This document shows, piece after piece, positions 1-8,164 of a stretch of 64,000 bases of DNA (positions within the stretch are counted from its first letter, which is position 1; each line of letters opens with the position of its first letter). A program made the translations under genes and the position numbers. This DNA is from Terriglobus saanensis SP1PR4 (GTDB taxonomy: Bacteria > Acidobacteriota > Terriglobia > Terriglobales > Acidobacteriaceae), in contig NC_014963.1 in the NCBI RefSeq assembly GCF_000179915.2, forward strand, positions 2,108,001 through 2,172,000. Direction: 5' to 3'. The notes under the pieces are model-generated. The model saw only the letters and a list, made by a program, of their open reading frames with translations, did not search any database and was not told the origin of the DNA.

Positions 1-2
1 TC

Positions 3-869
3 CGCGAAGTTGCTGAGAGTACGCCCAATTACGCGAGGCCTTTTTGCGGAATTGCCCGGTGTCACGTCTGGATGGCGCTTCACGGTGCCTCGCGGTCGCA
101 CGAGCATATTGTGCAAGCGAGGTCGGCAGCGGAGACAGCGATCACTCTCGATCCGCAGATGGCGGACGCACATACGTCCATAGGAAGTGTTCAGGCCCTT
201 GAGTGGAAGTGGGAAGAGGCGGAGGGCAATTTGCGCAAGGCGGCTGAGCACAGGGCTCACGCCGCCGGAAGCCGGCAGCTTGCAATGTTTCTGACGCTAC
301 TTGGGCGCTTTGATGAAGCTTGTCTTTACCTGGACAGTGCGCAGAGAATCGATCCCTTCTCGTATCTGCAGAAAACAGCTCGAGCACGTTTTTTCTACCT
401 GAGCCGGCGCTATGATGAGGCGTTGGAGCACTTCACAGAGCCTCTGCGTCATGGGCCCATTCCACTCGACGCTCAGCTATATTTAGCCCAATCTTATGCT
501 GGGCTTGGGAAACATCAGACTGCGCGAGCGCTTGCGCAGCAGGCGCAACGTTGTATCGGAGTTCATCTACCGACATTGGGTTGGATTGCTGAGATTTATG
601 CCTACTCTCAGGACCGGGCTTCGGCGGAATCTCTTATCGAGAAATTCGGTCTTCTTTTAGCAGGCGCCGAATTGAGCAAGTATCGCCAGGCGCGCCTGGC
701 TGCGGCTTTGGGCGATCAGGAGATGGCCTTCGCGTTCTTGTCTAGCTCGTATGAGGGAAGGGAGGCCGAGCTACCCTCTCTAGCGGTAGAACCTCGTTTC
801 GATTCTCTTCGTCGCTTGCCAGAGTTCGCGGAGCTGATGCATAAGACTATTCCCACGCGTCTTGCTTGA
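3..869 (+). CDS. TPR-containing C-terminal part of a CadC/cyclase-like regulator (5' end outside window)
   Basis: The reading frame is open from the first complete codon, so the gene begins upstream of the window; the internal ATG at 72 is unlikely to be the true start. The residues before it (NYARPFCGIARCHVW) fit a TPR helix pair, as in the 'DPNYA-x-A-x-AGLA' units of these proteins. The visible 289 residues are helical TPR-like repeats, for example around AITLDPQMADAHTSIG and LDSAQRIDPFSYLQ. In the acidobacterial family such a TPR tail follows an N-terminal DNA-binding or cyclase-like domain and a TolB/FlgO-like domain; those parts are not visible here. A signalling role is inferred from the family. 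The next gene on the same strand belongs to the same family. Confidence 0.7.
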   Translation, partial: REVAESTPNYARPFCGIARCHVWMALHGASRSHEHIVQARSAAETAITLDPQMADAHTSIGSVQALEWKWEEAEGNLRKAAEHRAHAAGSRQLAMFLTLLGRFDEACLYLDSAQRIDPFSYLQKTARARFFYLSRRYDEALEHFTEPLRHGPIPLDAQLYLAQSYAGLGKHQTARALAQQAQRCIGVHLPTLGWIAEIYAYSQDRASAESLIEKFGLLLAGAELSKYRQARLAAALGDQEMAFAFLSSSYEGREAELPSLAVEPRFDSLRRLPEFAELMHKTIPTRLA

Positions 870-1230
870 GACTGTGACCCGCACTCGGGCCTAAAAAGAC
901 CTTTAGAGAACCATCCGTAGAGCGCTCGCGCGTCTTCGGAATGGACAACCCGAAAGGGTCGCGAAAAGACCACCGCAAAGTAGTTAGTGATTTCTGGAGA
1001 CCGCTCTAAACTCACTCAGTATAGAAGCCCTTATGTTGGCTCGATCATCCACGAGCAGATTTACGTTACGATTCTTATCTACTGATGAGTATGCATTAGC
1101 TATGTTTGGGCTTCTCTACCTCTCCATTGGGCGCATCGATAACGCCGTTACAACGAAACGGAACTCCCGATTAGGTAAGTGCAAGGGATGCTGGAGCGTC
1201 CGTAATACTTGAGAAATACGAGGTGCGACC
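870..1230. other. Intergenic region, 361 bp
   Basis: No convincing gene, RNA or terminator was found between the two regulator genes. The last bases, gaggtgcgacc, give a plausible ribosome binding site for the gene starting at 1231. A promoter is expected here but no clear -35/-10 pair could be assigned. Confidence 0.4.
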
Positions 1231-2184
1231 ATGCTGTCTTCGCTGGGAAATTACAAACCTTCGAACCAATTGGAAGAATTAGATCAAAAACCTCACGGCT
1301 TTCGCATATTTCGAGATGCTGGAGTCGAAGGGGCGGTAGTTGATGCATCTCTTTGCCTAGACAAGCTGGAAAGCGTCGAAACACCTGGACCCGTGATTCG
1401 GCAGCAGCTCAACCATATGTTGCAGAGCAGGGTATTCATTCAGTCTGAAAAGCTTAGCGGATTTCTGCGTTTCATCGTGGAGCACGTTCTCGATGGCAAC
1501 CAAAACTTCTTGAAAGAGTATGTTATTGGGGCCGAGGTCTATGACCGTAAGCCTCCCTATCACCCAAGTCAAGATTCGATTGTGCGGACCGAGGCCCGCC
1601 GGCTGAGAAGTAAGTTGAAAGAGTATTACGAGACCGAGGGCAAGGATGACCCCGTTTATGTCTACCTTCGTCCCGGAAACTATATCCCGGTCTTTCAGTA
1701 CAGAGAGGCTCTCGCGGGCGTAAAAGCTTCGACAGTAGCTGATGGTCGAGTCGTATTGGCGAAAGCCTCGGCAATTGCGATTGCCATCCTACCCTTCAGC
1801 GACCTATCGGGAAACTGCATGTCGTCGATGTATGCGCGAGGAATAGCAGATGAGCTTGCCTATACCCTCATCCATACCGAAGGCTGCAAAGTGGTGTCAT
1901 CTTTTTCTGTAGCCCATTTGAGTGCGCAGGAACAGGATGTGGCCGTCCTGATGCGCAAGGTAGGAGTCGATATTGCATTTGAAGGAAGTGTAAGGGCAGA
2001 GAGCAACCACATTCGCGTCACGGCCAGTGCCATCGATATGGCCGGATTTCAGTTGTGGGCAAAACGAGTTGACGCTGATATCAGCTTACATACGCATTTC
2101 AGAATGGAAGAACAAATAGCCTCTGTGCTGTCCAGCGGATTTAGCTCTGTGCTTAGCGGTTGTCAGCGCCGAAGCCTTCCCTGA
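1231..2184 (+). CDS. Cyclase-like regulator with N-terminal wHTH-like and TolB/FlgO-like domains, no TPRs
   Basis: Residues about 55-155 match the N-terminal domain common in acidobacterial 'adenylate cyclase-like' TPR proteins: QLNHMLQS, a LLRF-like FLRFIVEHVLDG stretch, then LKEYVIGAEVYDRKPPY, SIVRTEARRLRSKL and a final PGNYIPVF. Residues about 180-310 match the TolB-N/FlgO-like domain that follows it (AIAILPFSDLSG, GIADEL, FEGSVRAE, QLWAKRVD). The family usually continues into a TPR tail of several hundred residues. This 317-residue protein stops right after the second domain. The start has a GAGGTG site seven bases upstream. It could be a functional short regulator or a truncated paralogue of the gene at 3-869. 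DNA binding is inferred, not shown. Confidence 0.7.
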   Translation: MLSSLGNYKPSNQLEELDQKPHGFRIFRDAGVEGAVVDASLCLDKLESVETPGPVIRQQLNHMLQSRVFIQSEKLSGFLRFIVEHVLDGNQNFLKEYVIGAEVYDRKPPYHPSQDSIVRTEARRLRSKLKEYYETEGKDDPVYVYLRPGNYIPVFQYREALAGVKASTVADGRVVLAKASAIAIAILPFSDLSGNCMSSMYARGIADELAYTLIHTEGCKVVSSFSVAHLSAQEQDVAVLMRKVGVDIAFEGSVRAESNHIRVTASAIDMAGFQLWAKRVDADISLHTHFRMEEQIASVLSSGFSSVLSGCQRRSLP

Positions 2185-2363
2185 AGAGAGTTCCACATCG
2201 CATCTCGGTAGCGCAGCGTCACAGCGTGTGGGCTATAACCTGACCGGGCGCAGGGATGTAACCCGGGAGTCCAGGGGGCCATCGACCCGTTCGTGTGGTG
2301 AGAAAGACCACGTACTCCGTCCGGATGAGGACCCTGCACACGATGTCATCACAGTGAGCTAAC

Positions 2364-2374
2364 GGTTACTAACC
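2364..2374. promoter_or_regulatory. Palindrome GGTTACTAACC, possible operator
   Basis: Perfect inverted repeat of 5 bp around one central base, about 135 bp before the start of the respiratory operon. It shares the core GTTAC with the palindrome at 2404-2416. The centres lie 41 bp apart, close to four helical turns. Operator function is inference. Confidence 0.35.
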
Positions 2375-2403
2375 TACCCGGAGAGGGCGCGGACTGCCAT
2401 CAT

Positions 2404-2416
2404 CGTTACTGTAACG
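2404..2416. promoter_or_regulatory. Palindrome CGTTACTGTAACG, possible operator
   Basis: Perfect inverted repeat of 6 bp around one central base, about 93 bp before the oxidase subunit II start. It resembles the palindrome at 2364-2374 and may be a second binding site for the same dimeric regulator. No regulator family is assigned. Confidence 0.35.
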
Positions 2417-2508
2417 GCCTGCACGGGGAGACCATTCAATGACACCGCAGGTCGTGCAGATACCAGTCCTAACTCTTGGCGATAGTGCTCTGGTAGAAAG
2501 GTGCATCG

Positions 2509-3555
2509 ATGCTCTTTGAAACTCGGATGGTTCCGCGCGGCATTCCGGTTCCAGCGCTATCGCATGCTTCTCGTCTCCAACTGCTCTTCTCCGACTCTCA
2601 TAGCCCTACTAATATCTTTGCGCCAGCAGGAACCCCCGCCCACTCCATCTTCGGTTTGTCGATGCTGGTGCTTGGCATAACGACGGGACTCTTTATTGTC
2701 GTTGGTGGCATCCTGCTTTATGTTCTTTTACGCTTTCGTCATCGTGCCGCCGACCCGATGGCGGAGCAGGAACCAGCTCAGATCTACGGCAGCAAGCAGA
2801 TTGAACTGTCCTGGACGGTTATCCCGATTCTGATCGTGGTGATGTTGTTTCTCGCTACCACTCGCGTCATTCTTTCCACGGAACGCGCGACCAAACCTCC
2901 CGAAGCATTAGACGTCGTGGTCATAGGGCACCAGTTCTGGTGGGAGTATCGCTATCCAAAGTTCGGAATCGTGACAGCCAATGAACTTCATATTCCAGTG
3001 AGCGACCCGAAGCATCCGACGCCAACCTATCTCACGATGTCTTCTGCCGACACCGATCACAGCTTCTGGATTCCTCGTCTCGCTGGCAAGACGGATCTGA
3101 TCCCGAACAAGGTGAACACCATGTGGATCGATCCGCAGGAAGCCGGGCTCTACCTTGGTCAATGTGCGCAGTACTGCGGGACGCAGCACGCCAAGATGTT
3201 ACTGCGCGTTTACGCCGATACGCCCACAGAGTTTGCCGCGTGGACCGCTCAACAGAAGCAGGCGGCGGTCCAGGAACCGAGTGTTGCGGCAGGGCAGGCA
3301 GTCTTCCAGCGCAACGCCTGCATCAGTTGCCATACCGTCAAGGGCACCGTTGCGACGGGCAGGTTTGGTCCGGACCTGACGCACGTCGCGAGTCGGGACA
3401 CCATCGCCTCCGGAGCCGTGCCCAATACACCAGCGAACATTCGCGCCTTTGTTGGCGACCCCGCGCACTTCAAACCTGGGGCGCTGATGCCACCGATGCA
3501 CCTCAATGACCGCGACCTTGATGCCGTCACGGCATATCTCGCGACGTTGAAATAG
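2509..3555 (+). CDS. ctaC: Cytochrome c oxidase subunit II with C-terminal cytochrome c domain (caa3 type)
   Basis: The 348-residue protein passes electrons from cytochrome c to the CuA centre of the terminal oxidase. Two membrane helices lie at about residues 45-75 and 100-125. The cupredoxin domain follows, with CuA ligands in CAQYCGTQHAKM (Cys219, Cys223, His227, Met230) and an earlier His in DTDHSFW. The Glu usually between the two Cys is Gln. A cytochrome c domain begins near 255 with CISCH (Cys271, Cys274, His275) and a likely Met ligand in GALMPPM. Fusion to cytochrome c defines caa3-type oxidases. The start has a GAAAGG site; an ATG at 2527 is an alternative. It is the first gene of the operon and is followed 20 bp later by subunit I. 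Confidence 0.95.
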   Translation: MLFETRMVPRGIPVPALSHASRLQLLFSDSHSPTNIFAPAGTPAHSIFGLSMLVLGITTGLFIVVGGILLYVLLRFRHRAADPMAEQEPAQIYGSKQIELSWTVIPILIVVMLFLATTRVILSTERATKPPEALDVVVIGHQFWWEYRYPKFGIVTANELHIPVSDPKHPTPTYLTMSSADTDHSFWIPRLAGKTDLIPNKVNTMWIDPQEAGLYLGQCAQYCGTQHAKMLLRVYADTPTEFAAWTAQQKQAAVQEPSVAAGQAVFQRNACISCHTVKGTVATGRFGPDLTHVASRDTIASGAVPNTPANIRAFVGDPAHFKPGALMPPMHLNDRDLDAVTAYLATLK

Positions 3556-3575
3556 ACAGGGAAAGGGAAGAGCCA

Positions 3576-5255
3576 ATGGCAACGCGGACCGCTATCCTCG
3601 ATCAGACACCACGGCCCATCGCTCGCCCATCTCTGTTGGAGACGCTGCACGACTGGCTGGCCACGGTCGATCACAAGAGGATCGGTTTGCTGTACATCGG
3701 CTACGCTCTTTTCTTTCTGGTGGTCGCCGGATTTGAAGCCATTCTGATACGTATCCAACTCGCAATCCCGAACAATCACTTCTTATCTCCGCAGGCCTTC
3801 AATCGGCTCTTTACGATGCACGGCACGACGATGGTCTTCTTCGTCGGGATGCCGATTCTGTTTGGCTTCGGCAACTACCTTATCCCGCTCATGATTGGTG
3901 CGCGCGACATGGCGTTTCCGCGGCTGAACGCCTTCAGCTTCTGGGTCTCGGCCTTTGGTGGCACACTGCTTTATTTCAGCTACCTCGGCGGCGACGGACT
4001 CTACGGCGCGGGAAGCGCCCCGGATGTTGGTTGGTGGGCCTACGCACCGCTTACTGCCCATGCCTTTTCACCCGGTCACAGCACGGACTATTGGACGCTC
4101 GCCGTTTTGCTGAGTGGTATCGGAACCGTCGGCACGGCAGTGAACATTGTCGCGACCATCATCAGCATGCGCTGCCCTGGGATGAAGATGGGCCGGATGC
4201 CACTGCTCGTCTGGCTCTATCTAGTCACGTCCATGATGGTTTTCGTTACGGTCAGCCCATTGACCGCGGCCCAAATCATGCTGATGCTCGACCGCTATCT
4301 CGGATCGCACTTCTTCGATACACAGGCAGGCGGATCGGCCGTTCTTTGGATGCACTTCTTCTGGATCTTCGGACATCCCGAGGTCTACATTCTTGTTTTG
4401 CCAGCGTTTGCATTCGCCAATGAGATCATCCCTGTCTTCTCGCGCAAGGCGGTCTTCGGGTACGCAGCCATGGTGGCGGCGTCAGTCGGTATCGGTTTCG
4501 TCAGCCTGAGCGTGTGGGCTCACCACATGTTCACGGTAGGCATGGGGCCGGGAGCCAACACCTTCTTCACTTTTGCGACGATGGTCATCTCCGTTCCAAC
4601 CGGCATCAAGATCTTCAACTGGCTCGCGACGCTGTGGGGAGGAAAGATCCATTTCACCGCAGCGATGTTGTTTGCGATCGGATTTCTCTTCCAGTTTCTT
4701 CTAGCTGGACTAACCGGCATCATGCTGGCTGCCGCCCCCTTCGATTGGCAACTGGGAAACTCCTACTTCGTTGTAGCCCACTTCCACTACGTTCTGGTGG
4801 GAGCGATTCTCTTCATGCTCTTCTCGGCGTTCTATTACTGGTTTCCCAAGATGACCGGACGCATGTTGAACGAGAAATTGGGTAAGTGGCACTTCTGGAT
4901 CTTTTTCATCGGCTTTCACCTCACCTTCGACCTCATGCACATCCCAGGCATTCTCGGTATGCCGCGACGGATTTACACCTATGAGGCGGACCGGGGTTGG
5001 ACACTGCTGAATATGCTTGTCTCCTGCGGCGGCTTCATTCAGGCCATCGGCACACTGATCTTTGTTTACAACATGATCTTGTCTTACTTCAAAGGCGCAG
5101 TCGCCGGTGCTGATCCGTGGGACGCCTGGACACTTGAGTGGTCGACAACCTCTCCACCACCCTCCTATAACTTCGCGAAGATTCCAACCGTCGAGAGCCG
5201 CCGCCCGCTCTGGGACCTCAAACATCCCGAGGACTCGGATAGCAGATATGAGTAG
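3576..5255 (+). CDS. ctaD: Cytochrome c oxidase subunit I
   Basis: Catalytic subunit of the haem-copper oxidase, reducing O2 to water and pumping protons across the inner membrane. The 559 residues form about twelve helices. Low-spin haem ligands are His82 (TMHGTT) and His404 in AHFHYVLVG; His402 in the same motif binds the high-spin haem. CuB ligands are His267 in GHPEVY, cross-linked to Tyr271, and His316-His317 in WAHHMF. The Tyr in GHPEVY places the enzyme in the A-type oxidases. A strong site (gggaaagggaag) precedes the ATG. Neighbours are subunits II and III, each within about 20 bp, so the three are co-transcribed. Confidence 0.97.
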   Translation: MATRTAILDQTPRPIARPSLLETLHDWLATVDHKRIGLLYIGYALFFLVVAGFEAILIRIQLAIPNNHFLSPQAFNRLFTMHGTTMVFFVGMPILFGFGNYLIPLMIGARDMAFPRLNAFSFWVSAFGGTLLYFSYLGGDGLYGAGSAPDVGWWAYAPLTAHAFSPGHSTDYWTLAVLLSGIGTVGTAVNIVATIISMRCPGMKMGRMPLLVWLYLVTSMMVFVTVSPLTAAQIMLMLDRYLGSHFFDTQAGGSAVLWMHFFWIFGHPEVYILVLPAFAFANEIIPVFSRKAVFGYAAMVAASVGIGFVSLSVWAHHMFTVGMGPGANTFFTFATMVISVPTGIKIFNWLATLWGGKIHFTAAMLFAIGFLFQFLLAGLTGIMLAAAPFDWQLGNSYFVVAHFHYVLVGAILFMLFSAFYYWFPKMTGRMLNEKLGKWHFWIFFIGFHLTFDLMHIPGILGMPRRIYTYEADRGWTLLNMLVSCGGFIQAIGTLIFVYNMILSYFKGAVAGADPWDAWTLEWSTTSPPPSYNFAKIPTVESRRPLWDLKHPEDSDSRYE

Positions 5256-5270
5256 GGGAGGGAAAGCAGC

Positions 5271-5867
5271 ATGAACCAGGCAGCCATCATCCCGCAGAGT
5301 GAGATCGAAGACTGGCAGTTGCCCTCGCGCGGCATCGTCGGCATGGCGTGCCTCATTCTCGCGGAAGCGGCAATCTTCCTCATCTTCGTCGTCGCCTATC
5401 TCTTCTATATAGGCAAGAGTCTTAGCGGGCCGACGCCACACGATGTTCTCGAACTGCCTGTCTTCACCAGCATCTGCCTTCTGTCGAGCAGTCTCACCGT
5501 ACATCTCGCGGTCACTTCACTTCACAAGGGAGCACAGTCGCTCTGTTCCCTCTGGCTGGGGGCAACAGTGCTGCTCGGAGGCATCTTCCTGGTTGGCACG
5601 GGCATGGAGTGGCATCACCTGATTTATCGCGATGGCTTGACCATTCGCACCAATCTCTTCGGCACAACGTTCTATTCGCTCGTAGGACTTCATGCAACTC
5701 ACGTGATCGTTGGTCTCTTCATGCTCTCGCTAGCGCTGCTCTTTTCTTTGCGCGGCCAGATGAGCAGCAGAGATACCGGGCGGCTTGAAGTGCTCTCGCT
5801 CTACTGGCACTTCGTCGATGCCGTCTGGGTCGTAGTGTTTCTCGTGGTCTATGTACTTGGCAGATGA
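5271..5867 (+). CDS. ctaE: Cytochrome c oxidase subunit III
   Basis: A 198-residue membrane protein with five predicted helices, the usual size of short bacterial CoxC/CtaE. Family features include the N-terminal WQLPSRGIVGM stretch, GMEWHHL and the HATHVIVGLFML segment near residue 145. It stabilises the catalytic core and its proton supply and has no redox centre. The start follows gggagggaaagcagc. It lies directly after subunit I and just before the unknown membrane protein starting near 5893. Confidence 0.93.
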   Translation: MNQAAIIPQSEIEDWQLPSRGIVGMACLILAEAAIFLIFVVAYLFYIGKSLSGPTPHDVLELPVFTSICLLSSSLTVHLAVTSLHKGAQSLCSLWLGATVLLGGIFLVGTGMEWHHLIYRDGLTIRTNLFGTTFYSLVGLHATHVIVGLFMLSLALLFSLRGQMSSRDTGRLEVLSLYWHFVDAVWVVVFLVVYVLGR

Positions 5868-5892
5868 ATCCGAAGTCCTGAAAGGAGAGATC

Positions 5893-6765
5893 GTGCAACC
5901 AGGTCGCGAACATCTTGATGCGAACGTAGTTCATCTTCCATCGCCGACAGCGTGGCCGATGGTCCTTGCTCTTGGGATCTCGCTCATCCTGGCGGGCATG
6001 GTCACAAATATTGTTGTTGGCCTTCTTGGTCTCCTGCTTGTCATGATGAGCAGCTTCGGCTGGTTTATGCAGGTGCTTCCCAGAGAACAGCACGAAAGTA
6101 TTCCGGTAGACGTTCAGGAGGTAAAGGTCATCAGCAGCCGCACGCTGATGGAACGGTTTCCCACCAGCGCGGAGCACCGCAAAATCCTTCCCATTGAAAC
6201 CTTCCATATAGTGACTGGGATCAAAGGCGGTATCGCAGGCGGCGTTGCCATGACTGTTCCCGCTGCCCTCTTCAGCTTGCTCCGCTATCACAGCGTCTGG
6301 TATGCGGCCAATTTGCTCGCTGCTGGTGGATTTATTAGCTGGGCGGGCGCGAGTGATGCCTTTCTGAGTGAGTTCCATCTCAACGGTCTGCTCGCTGCGA
6401 TCGTGATCCACGGACTCACTTCACTGCTCGTAGGCCTTCTCTACGGAGCAATCTTGCCGATGTACCCAAGGCATCCCATCGTCACCGCCGGTTTGACGAT
6501 ACCGCTTCTGTTCACCGGCATCATGTATTCGGTTCTAGGTATCGTGAGTCCCATCCTGAATACACGCATTGATTGGTTATGGTTCGTCCTTTCACAGGTT
6601 GCCTTCGGTCTAGTGTGTGGTTATGTCGTCAACCGGCATGCCAGGATCCGCACACCGCAGTTCAGGGCGTTGCCATTCTCCATCCGCGCCGGTATTGAAT
6701 CCGACCGTGGGGACCGCCCGAACAATCCAGTGGAATCCGCAAACGAGAAGGATACCCAGCGATGA
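5893..6765 (+). CDS. Membrane protein of the respiratory operon; N-terminal part resembles oxidase subunit IV
   Basis: The GTG at 5893 is preferred because AAAGGAGAG sits seven bases upstream. An in-frame ATG at 5851 would overlap subunit III and lacks such a site. The 290-residue product has two parts. Residues about 15-65 form a two-helix segment ending in VLPREQHE, like the small subunit IV (CtaF-like) seen with caa3 oxidases. Residues about 95-260 form a larger multi-helix domain (IKGGIAGGVAMTVPAA, HGLTSLLVGLLYGAILPMYP) that I cannot place in a family. The charged tail may be cytoplasmic. Its stop overlaps the next start (ATGA), so it is translationally coupled to the dihaem cytochrome. 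A structural or assembly role is inferred from position only. Confidence 0.7.
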   Translation: MQPGREHLDANVVHLPSPTAWPMVLALGISLILAGMVTNIVVGLLGLLLVMMSSFGWFMQVLPREQHESIPVDVQEVKVISSRTLMERFPTSAEHRKILPIETFHIVTGIKGGIAGGVAMTVPAALFSLLRYHSVWYAANLLAAGGFISWAGASDAFLSEFHLNGLLAAIVIHGLTSLLVGLLYGAILPMYPRHPIVTAGLTIPLLFTGIMYSVLGIVSPILNTRIDWLWFVLSQVAFGLVCGYVVNRHARIRTPQFRALPFSIRAGIESDRGDRPNNPVESANEKDTQR

Positions 6766-7499
6766 CCTTGCGCTTCGTTACCCTTTCGTTGGTCTGTCTC
6801 GGTCTGGCTCTTCTCAGCACCGGCTGCAAAAACGTGCCCGGACGACCCGGATCCGAGCCGGAAGTTGGGAGACCGGAGCAGTTGGTCAGCTTTAGGCCGC
6901 TCTATGAACAGAACTGTGCCGGTTGTCACGGGAGTGAGGGGAAGAGTGGTGCCGCGATCTCTCTCGCCAATCCGCTGTATCTAGCGATAGCGGGGAAGGC
7001 CAACATCGAACGCATCACGCGGGACGGAGTTGCAGGCACCATGATGCCGGCCTTTGGCCATCTTGCCGGAGGCATGTTGACCGATCAGCAGATCGCCGTT
7101 TTGGCGCAAGGAATGGTTGAGGCATGGGGGCGCCCCAATGCGGTGGCCGGTGCGACTGCTCCACCGTATCAGAATGCTTCCGTCGGCGATCCGGTGCAGG
7201 GTCAGAAGGCCTTTACTGTCTTCTGCGCTCGTTGCCACGGCACCGATGCTGCCGGTATCGCAACAGGTAAGACAAGGTATACGGGTTCGCTCGTCGATCC
7301 GGCCTATCTCGCATTGGTCAGCGATCAAAGCTTGCGCAGCACGATCCTTGCCGGACAGCCGGAGACGGGTATGCCCGACTGGCGCTCCGACCTCGTCGGT
7401 ACCGAGGCGCGTCCCATGACGGATCAGGAGATGACAGACACGGTGGCATGGCTCGCGAGCCATCGCGTCGCGATGCCGGGCCAGCCATATCAGAAGTGA
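6762..7499 (+). CDS. Dihaem cytochrome c lipoprotein
   Basis: A 245-residue electron carrier, probably anchored to the outer face of the membrane. A signal sequence ends in a lipobox LSTGC, so Cys22 would be lipidated. Two class I cytochrome c domains follow, with CAGCH at residues 52-56 and CARCH at 155-159. Likely axial Met residues lie in TMMPAF and in ETGMPDW. Its place between the oxidase genes and the Rieske/cytochrome b genes suggests it carries electrons from the bc complex to CuA. It is coupled to the gene before it by the ATGA overlap. Maturation would need the ccm system, part of which is encoded at 31581-35372. Confidence 0.9.
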   Translation: MTLRFVTLSLVCLGLALLSTGCKNVPGRPGSEPEVGRPEQLVSFRPLYEQNCAGCHGSEGKSGAAISLANPLYLAIAGKANIERITRDGVAGTMMPAFGHLAGGMLTDQQIAVLAQGMVEAWGRPNAVAGATAPPYQNASVGDPVQGQKAFTVFCARCHGTDAAGIATGKTRYTGSLVDPAYLALVSDQSLRSTILAGQPETGMPDWRSDLVGTEARPMTDQEMTDTVAWLASHRVAMPGQPYQK

Positions 7500-7528
7500 G
7501 TAACCCAGAAGAGCAAGCGGAGACCAGT

Positions 7529-8164
7529 ATGAGCGAACTGTTGCAATCCCCCGAAGAGTCCAGCAGCAACGATCTATCCCCGGAAGAGAAGGCAGCGGCG
7601 CATTCACGCCGCACCTTCCTGTTCAAGCTCGCGGTCGCGTTGAATGCTGCCGTTGGGACGGTGCTCGCCGTGCCGCTCGTAGGTTATCTTTTGGGACCGG
7701 CAACGAAGAAGGCCTCAAGCAAAGGTTCCTGGGTAACACTCGGTTCGGCCAAGGATTTTGCGGTTGGAGAGACAAAGCTCGCGGACTTTCTTAGCCCCGT
7801 CAGAAGCCTCGGCGATGGTGAGACAGGCAAGGTGGCCTGCTGGGTCCGACGCATCTCTGCGCAGCAGTTTCAGGTCTTCGCGATCAACTGCGCTCACCTT
7901 GGCTGCCCGGTGCGCTGGTTCGCTCAATCGAAACTCTTCATGTGCCCATGCCATGGAGGGGCGTACTACGAAGACGGTTCCCGCGCCTCGGGTCCGCCCG
8001 AGCGAGGCCTGTTTGAGTACAGGTACAAGCTCGATGGTGACTCCCTGTCGATCCACGCTGGTGATATGCCAACACTCGCAACGCAAGCTGCATGCAAAGA
8101 GAAGCCTCTAGTCCAGATAGAACCAGCCGCCACCGAGACGAGGTCCAAGCCATGGCAAGCCTGA
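7529..8164 (+). CDS. Rieske iron-sulfur protein of a bc-type complex
   Basis: The ATG at 7529 is chosen because GGAG lies seven bases upstream; a longer frame from 7448 would overlap the previous gene. The 211-residue protein has a twin-arginine motif SRRTFL (residues 26-31) and one hydrophobic segment, as expected for a Tat-inserted Rieske protein. The [2Fe-2S] ligands are Cys121 and His123 in CAHLGC, and Cys139 and His142 in CPCHGG; Cys126 and Cys141 would form the disulfide. It oxidises quinol together with cytochrome b. Its 3' end overlaps the start of the cytochrome b gene by 13 bp. Confidence 0.94.
   Translation: MSELLQSPEESSSNDLSPEEKAAAHSRRTFLFKLAVALNAAVGTVLAVPLVGYLLGPATKKASSKGSWVTLGSAKDFAVGETKLADFLSPVRSLGDGETGKVACWVRRISAQQFQVFAINCAHLGCPVRWFAQSKLFMCPCHGGAYYEDGSRASGPPERGLFEYRYKLDGDSLSIHAGDMPTLATQAACKEKPLVQIEPAATETRSKPWQA

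Larger units (their letters stand above)
2185..2508. other. Upstream regulatory region of the respiratory operon, 324 bp
   Basis: No coding sequence is supported. The region holds two related short palindromes (listed separately) and a weak hairpin near 2297-2315 (GTGGT/ACCAC arms). It ends with gaaaggtgcatcg, the ribosome binding site of the oxidase subunit II gene. No riboswitch consensus known to me was recognised. Confidence 0.5.

Noticed and set aside
2185-2508. Cobalamin or other riboswitch before the oxidase operon
   Set aside because: No conserved core was recognised and the downstream genes are not typical targets.
4710-5504. Minus-strand open frame of 264 codons antisense to the oxidase genes
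   Set aside because: It spans two certain genes in antisense and reflects GC-rich codon use.
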